A stretch of DNA of 64,000 nt from Pseudomonas beijingensis (GTDB lineage: Bacteria; Pseudomonadota; Gammaproteobacteria; Pseudomonadales; Pseudomonadaceae), in assembly GCF_030687295.1 (NCBI RefSeq), contig NZ_CP117425.1, positions 5,088,001-5,152,000 on the forward strand, read 5' to 3'. The notes beneath the pieces were generated by a model. The model saw only the letters and a program-made list of their open reading frames with translations, was not told where the DNA came from and did not search any database. Shown piece by piece: positions 47,325-56,986 of this stretch. The position numbers and the translations under genes are program-made. Within the stretch, counting starts at the first letter, position 1. Each line of letters opens with the position of its first letter.

Positions 47325-49292
47325 TCAGAAAGCAAAACAGGAACAGCCAAACGCGCCCCAGAAACCTTGGAAATCGCTGACCGGGACGTTCGACAGTCGT
47401 GCGCGTTCATGGCTGTGGGAGTGCACCGTGCACGGACCGCTGCACTGGTGGACCTGGGCCTGCAACGGTGATGTCGGACGCCAGTGCCCCGGGACCTTGA
47501 CCACCGGTGACCAGTCCGGCAGCACCGGCACACTGGCCGGCCCTAGCTTTTCAAAGTCGCCAGCGGCGTACACCACCTTGCCGTCGACCACCGTCAGCAC
47601 GGACTCGATCCACTTGATGGCTTCTTCCTCGACACTGAAGAAGTCCGCGCTCAGGGCCGCCAGGTCCGCCAGTTGGCCGACCTTGATCTGGCCTTTCTTG
47701 CCCTGCTCCGAGGAGAACCAGGCGCTGCCATGGGTGAACAATTCCAACGCGGTCAGGCGCGGCAGGCCCTCTTCGTGCAACGAAAGACCACCGACCGTGC
47801 GGCCGCTGACCATCCAGTACAGCGAGGTCCAGGGGTTGTAGCTCGACACCCGAGTAGCGTCGGTACCAGCCCCCACCGGTACGCCTTCGGCCAGCATGCG
47901 CTTGATCGGTGGCGTGGCTTCGGCGGCCTTGGCACCGTAGCGGTCGACGAAGTATTCGCCTTGGAAGGCCATGCGATCCTGGATCGCAATGCCGCCACCC
48001 AGCGCCCGCACGCGTTCGATGTTCTTCGGCGTGATGGTCTCGGCGTGGTCGAAGAACCACGGCAGGCCGTTGAACGGAATGTCGCGGTTGACCTTCTCGA
48101 ACACGTCGAGCATGCGGCTGATGGATTCGTCATAGGTGGCGTGCAGGCGGAATGGCCAGCGCTGCTCCACCAGGTGCCGGACCACCGGCTCCAGGTCCTG
48201 CTCCATGCCCGGTGGCAGGTCCGGACGTGGCTCGAGGAAGTCCTCGAAATCCGCCGCCGAGAACACCAGCATTTCCCCGGCACCGTTGTGCCGCAGGAAG
48301 TCGTCGCCCTGGTGCAGCTTGACGCTGCCGGTCCAGTTCTTGAAGTCGCTGAGTTCTTCCTTGGGCTTCTGGGTGAACAGGTTGTAGGCGATGCGCACCG
48401 TCAACTGCTGCTCGCGGGCCAACTGCTCGATCACCGCGTAGTCGTCCGGGTAGTTCTGGAAACCGCCGCCAGCGTCGATGGCGCTGGTCAGGCCCAGGCG
48501 ATTGAGTTCACGCATGAACTGGCGGGTGGAGTTGACCTGGTACTCCAGTGGCAACTTCGGCCCTTTGGCCAGCGTCGAGTAAAGGATCATTGCGTTGGGC
48601 CGCGCTACCAGCATGCCGGTGGGCTCGCCCTTGCTGTCCCGCACGATCTCGCCACCTGGCGGGTTCGGCGTGTCGCGGGTGTAACCTGCCACCCGCAGCG
48701 CGGCGCGGTTGAGCAAGGCTCGGTCATACAGGTGCAACACGAACACCGGCGTATCGGGGGCCGCCTGGTTGAGTTCTTCCAGGGTCGGCATGCGTTTTTC
48801 GGCGAACTGGAATTCATTCCACCCCCCCACCACGCGCACCCACTGCGGTGTCGGTGTGCGGTCGGCCTGGTCCTTGAGCATGCGCAAGGCATCGGCCAGG
48901 GACGGCACGCCTTCCCAGCGCAGCTCCAGGTTGTAGTTCAGGCCGCCACGAATCAGGTGCAAGTGCGAGTCGTTGAGGCCGGGAATGACCGTGCGGCCCT
49001 TGAGGTCGATGACCTGGGTGCCGCTGCCGCGCAGGGCCATGGCCTCGGCGTCGGTGCCTACCGCGACGAAGCGCCCCTGGCTGATGGCTACTGCGCTGGC
49101 GCGGGGTTTCTCACGGTCGACGGTATGGAACTGGCCATTGAACAGAATCAGATCGGCGTTCATGGGATTTCCTTCTGAATGGGAAGAGGCAAGTGACAGG
49201 CGTGGCCAGAAAGCCGCGGCGGCGCTGAGCAAGGAGCCGGCGGCCAGCAACTGGCGGCGCAGCGGATCGGTTGGATCGTCCTTATTGGCCAT
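47325..49292 (-). CDS. Exported amidohydrolase (YtcJ-like, amidohydrolase_3)
   Basis: 655 residues from ATG 49292 (GGAG seven bases upstream), which overlaps the preceding gene by 11 bases. The N-terminus has a twin-arginine-like signal: DPLRRQLLAAGSLLSAAAAF then ASS. The catalytic core starts at about residue 44, with metal-ligand motif GLNDSHLHLIRGG and a late GAGTDATR. A second ATG at 49163 (MNADLILFNGQFH) has an even better AAGGA site and would give a 612-residue cytoplasmic form. The last 45 residues are unusual, with four Cys and several His (HQCSGPC, HSHSHE, GCSCF). Substrate unknown. Confidence 0.88.
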   Translation of the reverse strand: MANKDDPTDPLRRQLLAAGSLLSAAAAFWPRLSLASSHSEGNPMNADLILFNGQFHTVDREKPRASAVAISQGRFVAVGTDAEAMALRGSGTQVIDLKGRTVIPGLNDSHLHLIRGGLNYNLELRWEGVPSLADALRMLKDQADRTPTPQWVRVVGGWNEFQFAEKRMPTLEELNQAAPDTPVFVLHLYDRALLNRAALRVAGYTRDTPNPPGGEIVRDSKGEPTGMLVARPNAMILYSTLAKGPKLPLEYQVNSTRQFMRELNRLGLTSAIDAGGGFQNYPDDYAVIEQLAREQQLTVRIAYNLFTQKPKEELSDFKNWTGSVKLHQGDDFLRHNGAGEMLVFSAADFEDFLEPRPDLPPGMEQDLEPVVRHLVEQRWPFRLHATYDESISRMLDVFEKVNRDIPFNGLPWFFDHAETITPKNIERVRALGGGIAIQDRMAFQGEYFVDRYGAKAAEATPPIKRMLAEGVPVGAGTDATRVSSYNPWTSLYWMVSGRTVGGLSLHEEGLPRLTALELFTHGSAWFSSEQGKKGQIKVGQLADLAALSADFFSVEEEAIKWIESVLTVVDGKVVYAAGDFEKLGPASVPVLPDWSPVVKVPGHWRPTSPLQAQVHQCSGPCTVHSHSHERARLSNVPVSDFQGFWGAFGCSCFAF

Positions 49293-49920
49293 GGCCGGAC
49301 TCCAGGTGTTCATGAGCCTTGGACGCTTCCAGCCACGGCGCGAACAGACGGGTCGCCAGCGGCATGCACACGTACACCACCGAAAGCACGATGGTCACGG
49401 TGATCAGAAACGTGGCGACCACATAGTTGGACAGAAACGCGTGGAGTTGCAGCAGCGGGCCCCAGAGCAACGGCACCAGCAAGGTGTGCGGCAGGATGAC
49501 CAGCAGCGTCACCACCGATTGCTTCCAGCGCGGTGGTGGCGTGGCGGCATCGGCCAGCGGGGCGAACCAGAACTCCTTGTGCGAGGCGACTTCGGTCTGG
49601 TCGCCGTCGGCCAGCAGAGGCGCGGCCTCTTCCACCAGCTCACGGCGCTCGGGCGAATCCAGCCAGCGTTGCATGGCCTCGGTGGAGCAGAACCGCAGCA
49701 CACAGGTGAACAGCGACAAACCACCCTGCTTGCCCCGCACCACATCCACCCCCAGATGGCCCGGCCACTGGCCAGCCACGCTGACAATGCGCCGCAACCA
49801 GGCTTCATAGGCACCGTCCTGTCCGGCCTTGATCCGGTGCTTGACCACCAGGGTGACGATTTCGTCGAAGCCGGGCCGGGATGGGCTCGCGGTGGATTCA
49901 ACAGCTTGAGATTCAGGCAT
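49282..49920 (-). CDS. ABM-domain (antibiotic biosynthesis monooxygenase) membrane protein
   Basis: 212 residues. Residues about 18-110 form an ABM-like ferredoxin fold (VTLVVKHRIKAGQDGAYEAW, 20 residues; LSLFTCVLRFCS), followed by two membrane helices (about 136-160 and 163-187). Fusion of ABM to two helices defines a membrane-bound subgroup of unknown role. ATG 49920 overlaps the DoxX gene end by eight bases; the longer frame from 49938 lacks a ribosome site. Confidence 0.85.
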   Translation of the reverse strand: MPESQAVESTASPSRPGFDEIVTLVVKHRIKAGQDGAYEAWLRRIVSVAGQWPGHLGVDVVRGKQGGLSLFTCVLRFCSTEAMQRWLDSPERRELVEEAAPLLADGDQTEVASHKEFWFAPLADAATPPPRWKQSVVTLLVILPHTLLVPLLWGPLLQLHAFLSNYVVATFLITVTIVLSVVYVCMPLATRLFAPWLEASKAHEHLESGHGQ

Positions 49921-50326
49921 GGCGCAGCACTCCATCAAAACGCGCGTTCAGCGCCAGGCGCCCAGGCCCGGCAATGAACACGCTGGTAAATACAATCAAC
50001 AGCAACCAACCGAACTGGCCTTCCTCCAGGCTCCACTGTGGGTGCACCACCAGCAGCGCCACGGCCAGCAAAAACAGGATCGGCAGGCACGCCAGGCGCA
50101 CCAGCACACCGGCCATGATCAGCAGCGGACACAGCACTTCGGCGAAAATCGCCAGGATCAGGGTTGGCGCCGCGCCGAGGTGAAACGGGTCTTCGATGCG
50201 GGTCAGCTCGACGCTGTAGTGCAACAGCTTCGGCAGCCCATGAACCCACAGCAGGAACAACCCGCCGCTCAGGCGCAGGAACAACAAGCCCAGGTCCTGC
50301 AATGGGCGCTCATCGGTCATGTTCAT
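49913..50326 (-). CDS. DoxX-family membrane protein
   Basis: 137 residues, four membrane helices, with the DoxX-type LRLSGGLFLLWVHGLPKL, split as LRLSGGLFLLW and VHGLPKL, and the FAEVLCPLLIMAGVLVRLA segment (19 residues). AAGGAG lies eight bases before ATG 50326, which overlaps the LysR stop by four bases. DoxX proteins often accompany redox enzymes; function here is inference. Confidence 0.9.
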   Translation of the reverse strand: MNMTDERPLQDLGLLFLRLSGGLFLLWVHGLPKLLHYSVELTRIEDPFHLGAAPTLILAIFAEVLCPLLIMAGVLVRLACLPILFLLAVALLVVHPQWSLEEGQFGWLLLIVFTSVFIAGPGRLALNARFDGVLRHA

Positions 50327-51270
50327 CGGTGGGCTCCTTCCGGGGCGGCCGAGGCTTCGGCCGGCAATGGTTGGGACATGTGGCTGGCAATGCGCGAGCG
50401 CAGCCAGCGTTCGGCCGGGTCGTTGTCATGCACGCCGCTCCAGACCATCGACAGTTCGGCGGCATTGATCTCGAACGGCGGGTCCTCGGCACGCAGCGCG
50501 CAGCCTTCCACCAGCGCGCAGGCGGCATAGTCGGGCACGGTGGCGATCAGTTCGGTGCCGGCCAGCAAGGCCCGCAGGCCGCTGAATTGCGGCACCGCCA
50601 ACACCACTTTGCGGCTGCGGCCGATGCGGGCCAGGTCCAGGTCGATGTTGCCGCTCAAGTCACCCGAGAACGAAACCATGGCGTGGGGCCGCGAGCAGTA
50701 CTCGTCCAGGGTCAGCGGCCCCGGGCGCTTGTCGCCACGCAAGACCTTGCAAGGAATGTCCCGCAGTTTCTTGCGCTTGGCGTTGGCCGGCAGATCGGTG
50801 GTGTAGCTCACGCCGACGCTGATTTCACCGCTGGCCAGCAGCGATGACATCAGCAGGAAATTGGCCCGTCGCACCACCACGATGATCCCCGGCGCCTCTT
50901 CGCGCAGTTGACTCAACAATGGAGGAAACAGGCCGAATTCGGCGTCGTCGGACAGCCCGATGCGAAACACGTCGCAACTGGTGGAGGGGTCGAACGCCTT
51001 GGCCCGGCTGACCGCGCCGGAGATGGTGTCCATGGCCGGTTGCAGCTCTCGCAGGATCGCCAGGGCACGCGGGGTCGGTTCCATGCCACGACCGTGACGG
51101 ATCAGCAACGGATCATCGAACAGGTCCCGCAGCCGCCCCAGCGCCGCGCTCACCGCCGGCTGGCCCATGAACAGCTTTTCGGCGACGCGGGTCAGGTTTT
51201 TCTCGAACATCAGCGCCTCGAAGATCACCAGCAGGTTCATGTCGAGACGGCGTAAATCGTTGCGGTTCAT
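50323..51270 (-). CDS. LysR-family regulator heading a four-gene operon
   Basis: 315 residues; HTH at about 12-68 (NLTRVAEKLFMGQPAVSAAL, 20 residues) starting with the NodD/LinR-type DLRRLDMNLLVIFEALMFEK (20 residues). Unlike most LysR genes it is co-directional with, and overlaps, the genes it probably controls (DoxX, ABM protein, amidohydrolase). The C-terminal end is extended and Ala/Glu-rich. Confidence 0.9.
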   Translation of the reverse strand: MNRNDLRRLDMNLLVIFEALMFEKNLTRVAEKLFMGQPAVSAALGRLRDLFDDPLLIRHGRGMEPTPRALAILRELQPAMDTISGAVSRAKAFDPSTSCDVFRIGLSDDAEFGLFPPLLSQLREEAPGIIVVVRRANFLLMSSLLASGEISVGVSYTTDLPANAKRKKLRDIPCKVLRGDKRPGPLTLDEYCSRPHAMVSFSGDLSGNIDLDLARIGRSRKVVLAVPQFSGLRALLAGTELIATVPDYAACALVEGCALRAEDPPFEINAAELSMVWSGVHDNDPAERWLRSRIASHMSQPLPAEASAAPEGAHR

Positions 51271-51290
51271 GGGTGTGAGTCCTATCGGTC

Positions 51291-51383
51291 CTGTGGGAGC
51301 GAGCTTGCTCGCGATAGCGGTGGGTCAGCTGGCATTGATGTTTGCTGTACCGGCCTCTTCGCGAGCAAGCTCGCTCCCACAGG
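51291..51383. repeat. REPIN
   Basis: CTGTGGGAGCGAGCTTGCTC at 51291, inverted partner ending at 51382. Confidence 0.9.
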
Positions 51384-51394
51384 TTAGTGCTTGA

Positions 51395-52216
51395 TCAACC
51401 CTGGATGAACGCCAACAGGTCGGCGTTCAGCCGATCCTTGTGGGTGTCGGTCAGGCCATGGGGCGCACCCGGGTAGACCAGCAGCTGCGAATTCTTCAGC
51501 AACTTGGCGGCGGCGATGCCGGCAGTTTCGATGGGGACCACCTGGTCGTCATCGCCGTGGACCACCAGGGTCGGCACGTCGATGTTGCGCAGGTCTTCGG
51601 ACAGGTCGGTCTCCGAGAACGCCTTGATGCAGTCGTAGGTGTTCTTGTGGCCGGCGAGCATGCCCTGCATCCAGAACCAGTCGATCATGCCTTGGGAGAC
51701 TTTGGCGCCCGGACGGTTGGCGCCGAAAAACGCGCTGGCCACATCTTTGTATAGCTGAGAACGGTCGGCCAGGGAGGCCTGGCGGAAACCGTCGAACACT
51801 TCGATGGGCAAGCCGCCAGGGTTGGCCGCGGTCCGGACCATCAGCGGCGTCACCGCCGAGATCAGGCCGAGCTTGGCGACACGGGCGGCGCCATGACGGC
51901 CGATGTAGCGCGCCACTTCGCCACCGCCGGTGGAGAAACCAAGCAGCACCGCCTCTTTCAAGTCCAGGCGTTCGATCAGCTCGGCCAGATCATCGGCGTA
52001 GGTGTCCATGTCGTTGCCGTCCCAGGGCTGACTGGAACGCCCGTGCCCACGGCGGTCATGGGCGATCACCCGATAGCCGTTGGACGCCAGGAACATCATC
52101 TGCGCCTCCCAACTGTCCGAGTTCAACGGCCAGCCGTGGCTGAAGACCACTGGTTGACCACTGCCCCAATCCTTGTAGTAGATCTCGGTGCCGTCGCGGG
52201 TGATGAAGGTGCTCAT
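51395..52216 (-). CDS. Alpha/beta hydrolase (arylesterase / non-haem peroxidase type)
   Basis: 273 residues, similar in length and motif order to the P. fluorescens arylesterase PFE, which also shows perhydrolase activity. Catalytic Ser95 lies in GFSTGGG, the acid is Asp224 in HGDDDQVVP, and the base His253 in APHGL; the oxyanion-hole [10 protein letters not shown] is present. No signal peptide. Placed upstream of the LysR operon in the same direction, but a REPIN separates them. Confidence 0.92.
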   Translation of the reverse strand: MSTFITRDGTEIYYKDWGSGQPVVFSHGWPLNSDSWEAQMMFLASNGYRVIAHDRRGHGRSSQPWDGNDMDTYADDLAELIERLDLKEAVLLGFSTGGGEVARYIGRHGAARVAKLGLISAVTPLMVRTAANPGGLPIEVFDGFRQASLADRSQLYKDVASAFFGANRPGAKVSQGMIDWFWMQGMLAGHKNTYDCIKAFSETDLSEDLRNIDVPTLVVHGDDDQVVPIETAGIAAAKLLKNSQLLVYPGAPHGLTDTHKDRLNADLLAFIQG

Positions 52217-52315
52217 GACAGGATTCCTTGAGATGGGTGGATCGCTTTATGGTCCGGTCAGAGGAAGCATTTGCGTGAGTTAAACGTTGTTAATTTTTTT
52301 GGAACTGGCGTGCTT

Positions 52316-52450
52316 TTGTGGCGAGGGAGCCCGCTCCCGCTGGGCTGCGCAGCAGCCCCAGGACTGTCACTTTGGTGTGCCAGATTGATTGGGCTGGAAA
52401 CCTTTTGGGGCCGCTTCGCGACCCAGCGGGAGCAAGCTCCTTCGCCACAG
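52316..52450. repeat. REP pair of a second family
   Basis: TTGTGGCGAGGGAGCCCGCT and, 100 bp on, the inverted GCGGGAGCAAGCTCCTTCGC. The core differs from the other REPs here (GTGGCGAGGGAGC instead of GTGGGAGCGAGC), so it belongs to another REP class. Confidence 0.75.
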
Positions 52451-52563
52451 AGCTCGGCGGCTGGAAGGCTGGGAGTAGAGCCTGCGCCGTTGCGCTTGAA
52501 GCCAAACCTGAGGAATATGCTCGGGTAAAGCCCAGGCATCGGGACCAGAACATTGAGAGCACC

Positions 52564-55368
52564 ATGAGCCAATACCTCAGCCTGCCCGTCGAACAGACGG
52601 TGCATTTCGGCCCTTACCGAGTCCATCCGCGCCAGCGCCTGGTGCTGGAGGGCGAGCAACCGTTGCGCCTGGGACGGCGGGCCGTGGAGATTCTGCTGGT
52701 GTTGCTCGAACACGCCGGCGAAGTGGTGAGCAAGCAGCAACTGATCGCCCGGGTCTGGCCCAGGAGCGTGGTGGAAGACACCAACCTGCGCGTGCACGTC
52801 GCGGCCCTGCGCAAGGCTCTCGGGGACGGCCAGGCCGGGCAGCGCTACATCGTCACCGTGGCGCAGCGCGGCTACAGCTTTGTCGCGCCACTGTCATTCG
52901 AATCCCTCGACCCGTTGGCGCGCATCCCTCATCCATCCCTGGCGCGCAACCTGCCACTGCAGCGCACGCGCCTGATCGGACGCCAGGCCCTGGTGGACAA
53001 CCTAGTGGCCCAGTTGCCGCGAAAGCGTTTCATTACCCTGGTCGGCACCGGCGGCATCGGCAAGACCACCGTTGCCCTGCGGGTCGCTGAACGGTTGATC
53101 GGCCACTACTACGACGGCACTTACCTACTGGACCTGGCATCGCTCAACGATCCGGCCATGATCGTCCCCAACCTATGCGCAGTGCTGGATCTGCCACTGC
53201 ACGACGGTGACCAGCCGGACACCATCGCCCGGCAACTCAGGGAGCGGCATCTGCTGCTGGTGATCGACAACTGCGAGCACCTGATCGACGCCATCGCCCA
53301 GCTCAGCGAAACCTTGCTGCGCGGCGCCCCTCACCTGCACATCCTGGCCACCAGCCGCGAAGGCCTGCGCGCCGAAGGCGAACACGTGCAACGCCTGGAC
53401 GCCCTGGCATTCCCGCCCCGGGAAATGCCCGTCGAGGGTTATCCCGCCCTGGAGTACCCGGCGTTGCAACTGTTTGCCGAACGCGCGATGGCCAACCGTG
53501 ACGACTTCGAACTGACCGACCGCGAGGTGCCGTTGGTGGTCGACATCTGCCAGCGCCTGGACGGCATTCCCCTGGCCATCGAACTGGCTGCCGGACAACT
53601 CGGCCGCTTCAACCTCGAAGCACTGCACCGGCAACTGCAAGACAGCGTCGCCCTGCTTCACAACGACACCGACGCCGCTCCGCGCCAGCAGACCCTGCGC
53701 GCCACGTTGGACTGGAGCTTCGCGCTGCTCACGGCCTGCGAGCAAACCTGCCTGCGGCGGCTGGCGGTGTTCATGGGCAGTTTCAACCTGGCCTCGGCCG
53801 CGGCGGTGATCGTCGGCCAGAATGTCGCGCCCGAACAGGTGCTGGTGTCGGTCAGCCAGTTGGTCGCCAAATCGTTGCTCAACGTCGAGATCGGCGATGA
53901 AGAGGTGCGCTATCGCCTGCTGGACACCACCCGCCGCTACGCCTTGGAAAAACTGGCCGAAGCCGGGGAACTGGCGGCCAGCCAGGAACGCCACGCCGAA
54001 CGCTGCCTGGCGCTCATGGGGCAAGCGGAAAATGATTGGGAAAACACCCCCACCCGACTGTGGATCGCCCGCTACGCCGACTATCGCGACGACATCCGTG
54101 CGGCACTCGACCGAGGCCTGGGCCCGCAGGGTTCACATGCCGTGGCGATCCGCCTGACCGCCCGCACCCTGCCCCTTTGGCAGGAACTGTCGCTGCTCAA
54201 GGAGCACGGCCTCTACGTCAACAAGGCGCTGAAATGGTTGCAGGCCAGCCCCATGCCATGCCCACGCTTGACCCTGGCCCTGGAACTGGCCCACGCCAGT
54301 TTCAACTACCATACCGAGGGCGGCACGCCGGCCACGGTCCGAGCCTTCGCCACCGCCCGGCAACGGGCCCGGCAATGCCAAGACCTGGCCAGCGAACTGC
54401 GGGCCGTGTCCGGGCAAATGACGGTCGACCTCAGCTGCGGCAACTACCAACAGGCCCTGGCACACAGCCTGGATTTCGACCGGCTGGGTTTGCAGGGCGA
54501 CCCGACCCTGTCCTTGAGCGCCCAACGCCTGCGGGTGCTGGCGCTGCACTTCACCGGCGACCAGGGCGCGGCGCGGCGCGAAGCCGAACAGGTGATCCAG
54601 CGCCTGGCCCAGAGCGGCCACCTCAGCCGCTTCAGCCACGGTTTCGGTGTGCAATACGATCAGAGCGTGGCTGCACTGACGATTCTGGCGCGCATCCTCT
54701 GGCTGCAAGGGTTCGCCGAGAAAGCCCGGCGCACCGCCAACCTGGCGTTGCAGATCGCCTTGCAGATCAACCACGGCATTTCGATCTGCTACACCCTGGC
54801 GATAACCGGTTGCGTGATCGCCCACTACAACGGCGATCATCCGACCGCCTGGGAAAGGCTCGACCTGTTGAAGCAGCAGGCCAAGAAACATTCGGTGATG
54901 CTGTTCCATGACTGGGCCTGCCATTACGACAGCGCATTCAATGGCCAGCCCCTGGAGATGAGCCCGACAAACGGGCTGATCCAGGACATCGCCGTCACCC
55001 TGCGCCCGGAATTCGTCAGCCCGGCGCAACTGGAACGGGCCCGCAGTGGCGCCGCAGGCTGGTGTTCGGCGGAGATCCTGCGAGCCGGCGCCGAAACCTG
55101 GCTGGCCCGGAACGAACCCTCCCTGGAAGACGCCGCCGAAGCGCAACTGCTGGCCGCCCTGAACGTCGCCCGTCGTCAGCATGCCCTGGCTTGGGAACTG
55201 CGCAGCGCCACGTCCCTGGCCCGCTTGTGGCAACGTCGCGGGCAAGTGCACGCCGCGCAGGAACTGCTCGGGCCGGTCTATCGACGCTTCAGCGAGGGGT
55301 TCGACACCCCCGACTTATTGGAGGCCGGCGCCCTGCTCCAGGCGCTGAGTTACCGGTTGGGGCCTTGA
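52564..55368 (+). CDS. STAND-type transcriptional regulator: winged helix, NTPase, helical repeats
   Basis: 934 residues. Residues about 14-108 are an OmpR/ToxR-type winged helix (SKQQLIARVWPRSVVEDTNL, 20 residues; RGYSFVAPL). A STAND/NB-ARC-like ATPase follows, with Walker A GTGGIGKTT (161-169), Walker B HLLLVIDNCEHL (about 231-242) and sensor ATSREGLRAEGE. The last 450 residues are helical and probably TPR-like. ATG 52564 is chosen because the winged helix starts right after it; the longer open frame from 52318 runs through a REP. Its 3' end overlaps the convergent gene below by 54 bases. Signal and targets unknown. Confidence 0.88.
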   Translation: MSQYLSLPVEQTVHFGPYRVHPRQRLVLEGEQPLRLGRRAVEILLVLLEHAGEVVSKQQLIARVWPRSVVEDTNLRVHVAALRKALGDGQAGQRYIVTVAQRGYSFVAPLSFESLDPLARIPHPSLARNLPLQRTRLIGRQALVDNLVAQLPRKRFITLVGTGGIGKTTVALRVAERLIGHYYDGTYLLDLASLNDPAMIVPNLCAVLDLPLHDGDQPDTIARQLRERHLLLVIDNCEHLIDAIAQLSETLLRGAPHLHILATSREGLRAEGEHVQRLDALAFPPREMPVEGYPALEYPALQLFAERAMANRDDFELTDREVPLVVDICQRLDGIPLAIELAAGQLGRFNLEALHRQLQDSVALLHNDTDAAPRQQTLRATLDWSFALLTACEQTCLRRLAVFMGSFNLASAAAVIVGQNVAPEQVLVSVSQLVAKSLLNVEIGDEEVRYRLLDTTRRYALEKLAEAGELAASQERHAERCLALMGQAENDWENTPTRLWIARYADYRDDIRAALDRGLGPQGSHAVAIRLTARTLPLWQELSLLKEHGLYVNKALKWLQASPMPCPRLTLALELAHASFNYHTEGGTPATVRAFATARQRARQCQDLASELRAVSGQMTVDLSCGNYQQALAHSLDFDRLGLQGDPTLSLSAQRLRVLALHFTGDQGAARREAEQVIQRLAQSGHLSRFSHGFGVQYDQSVAALTILARILWLQGFAEKARRTANLALQIALQINHGISICYTLAITGCVIAHYNGDHPTAWERLDLLKQQAKKHSVMLFHDWACHYDSAFNGQPLEMSPTNGLIQDIAVTLRPEFVSPAQLERARSGAAGWCSAEILRAGAETWLARNEPSLEDAAEAQLLAALNVARRQHALAWELRSATSLARLWQRRGQVHAAQELLGPVYRRFSEGFDTPDLLEAGALLQALSYRLGP

Positions 55369-56805
55369 GTGACGCGCCCCCCAAGCACCTTGCAGAACGT
55401 AACGCCGATGGAACGTAGGCCACTGACCACTGCGCCGCAGCTTGTCCATGGCATAGGCGCGCGTGGTGTGCAGCAGTCTAAAACGCCCTCCTTCGGCCAG
55501 CGGTTCGACCATCAGCAATGACACACTCGCCAGCCGCGACAGCAACGAGGGCAATTGCCCGACACTCAGTTCAGCGCAACTGATCACTGCCAGCGCCGCC
55601 TTGAGCGTAAACGACCCTTCGAACACCGCCAGGCGCTGGAACGCGGTTTGTTCGTCAGCGCTCAAACGCTCGACACTCGAATCCAGCACGGCCTCCAGGC
55701 TTCGATGCCGGGCCACCGCCGTACGCCGCCCGTGACTCAAGAGTGACAGACCGTAATCCAATTGTTCGAGGACCCCGGCCAGCCCCAAGGCGTCGACTTG
55801 GGCCGCCGCCAGTTCCAACGCCAACGGCAAGCCGTCCAGGCGCTGGCAGATCTGTGCCAGGATCAGCCAGTCGCGGCCATGGGGCTGGAACCCCTGCAGC
55901 CGGGCACCCACCCGCTCGACCAACAACTGCACCGCCGGGCACGCGACGATCTGGTGCTCGGGCTCCAGGGGCGAGGCCACGGCCAGGCCCGACAGCGGCA
56001 CGATTTTTTCGCCCGGCAGGGCCAGGGGCTCGCGGCTGCTGCACAACAGCGCCACCCCCGGCGCTGCCGTAGCCAGTGCCTGGGCCAACTCCCGACAGGC
56101 ATCGAGGACGTGCTCGCACCCGTCGAGCACCAGCAATAGGTGGCAGGACTCAAGGCGCCGGCCCAACGAACCGGGTTCCAGGCCCAGCGTGCTGGCCACC
56201 TGCGCCGTCACCTGCGAGGGATTACTGACGGCCGCCAGGTCGACAAACCAGGCCCCGTCCTCAAAGTGCTCGAGCAGCAGCTCCGCCACCCGCAACACCA
56301 CGGTGGTCTTGCCGCTCCCGCCCGGGCCGGTCACGGTGGTCAGGGCTTGACGGGGCACTTGCGCCAACAGCCGTCCCAGGACTCTGTCGCGGCCGACCAC
56401 CGGGCTCAAGCGCGTGGGCAGGTTGTGTCGCTCGGCCCTGGGTCTGAAAGGCGACTCAACGCCTCCTTGCACCACCAGGGGCATCGCCAGGCAATAGCCT
56501 TGTCGCGGATGGTTGAGGATATAACGAGCGCCGTCCCGCCCGTCGCCGAAGGCCCGCCGCAGCGCCGCGATGTGCACCCGCAGGTTGATGGCTTCCACGA
56601 CGCTGTCAGGCCAGACGTGGGCGATGAGGGTTTGCTTGCTGACGTAATGGCCGGCGTGCTCCACCAGCACCTGCAGAACATCCAGGGCCCGGCCACCCAG
56701 CGCGAGGGGTTGGCCGTCACGGGTGACCAGCCGCTGCTGGCGGTAGAAGGCGAACGGACCAAAGCTCACCGCCGGCTCACTATCGGGTTTGACGAAACTA
56801 TTCAT
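55315..56805 (-). CDS. STAND-type transcriptional regulator, short form
   Basis: 496 residues, paralogous in layout to its convergent neighbour: winged helix (about 14-108, SKQTLIAHVWPDSVVEAINL, 20 residues), Walker A GPGGSGKTT (160-168) and HLLLVLDGCEHVLDACREL (19 residues). It ends soon after the ATPase helical lid, without the long repeat region. ATG 56805 keeps the domain whole; a GTG at 56859 would add 18 residues. The ribosome site is weak. The C-terminal tail is coded in the 54 bases shared with the opposite gene. Confidence 0.85.
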   Translation of the reverse strand: MNSFVKPDSEPAVSFGPFAFYRQQRLVTRDGQPLALGGRALDVLQVLVEHAGHYVSKQTLIAHVWPDSVVEAINLRVHIAALRRAFGDGRDGARYILNHPRQGYCLAMPLVVQGGVESPFRPRAERHNLPTRLSPVVGRDRVLGRLLAQVPRQALTTVTGPGGSGKTTVVLRVAELLLEHFEDGAWFVDLAAVSNPSQVTAQVASTLGLEPGSLGRRLESCHLLLVLDGCEHVLDACRELAQALATAAPGVALLCSSREPLALPGEKIVPLSGLAVASPLEPEHQIVACPAVQLLVERVGARLQGFQPHGRDWLILAQICQRLDGLPLALELAAAQVDALGLAGVLEQLDYGLSLLSHGRRTAVARHRSLEAVLDSSVERLSADEQTAFQRLAVFEGSFTLKAALAVISCAELSVGQLPSLLSRLASVSLLMVEPLAEGGRFRLLHTTRAYAMDKLRRSGQWPTFHRRYVLQGAWGARHSRPQPVTQRLEQGAGLQ

Positions 56806-56986
56806 GCGATCCAGCGCCGGATAACCGGTGCGGGCGTCAGCGTGCGGATCACCGAACACGTTTGCCCTGGCTCCTGCGCATCCTTTCCAAAGGGTTCGCC
56901 GTTATCTTGGCAGGCACAGGCTTCAGGACAATGCTGGCACTGGGAGCGCCACGGACATCACGGTGCCCTGGACGGACACCGACGGC

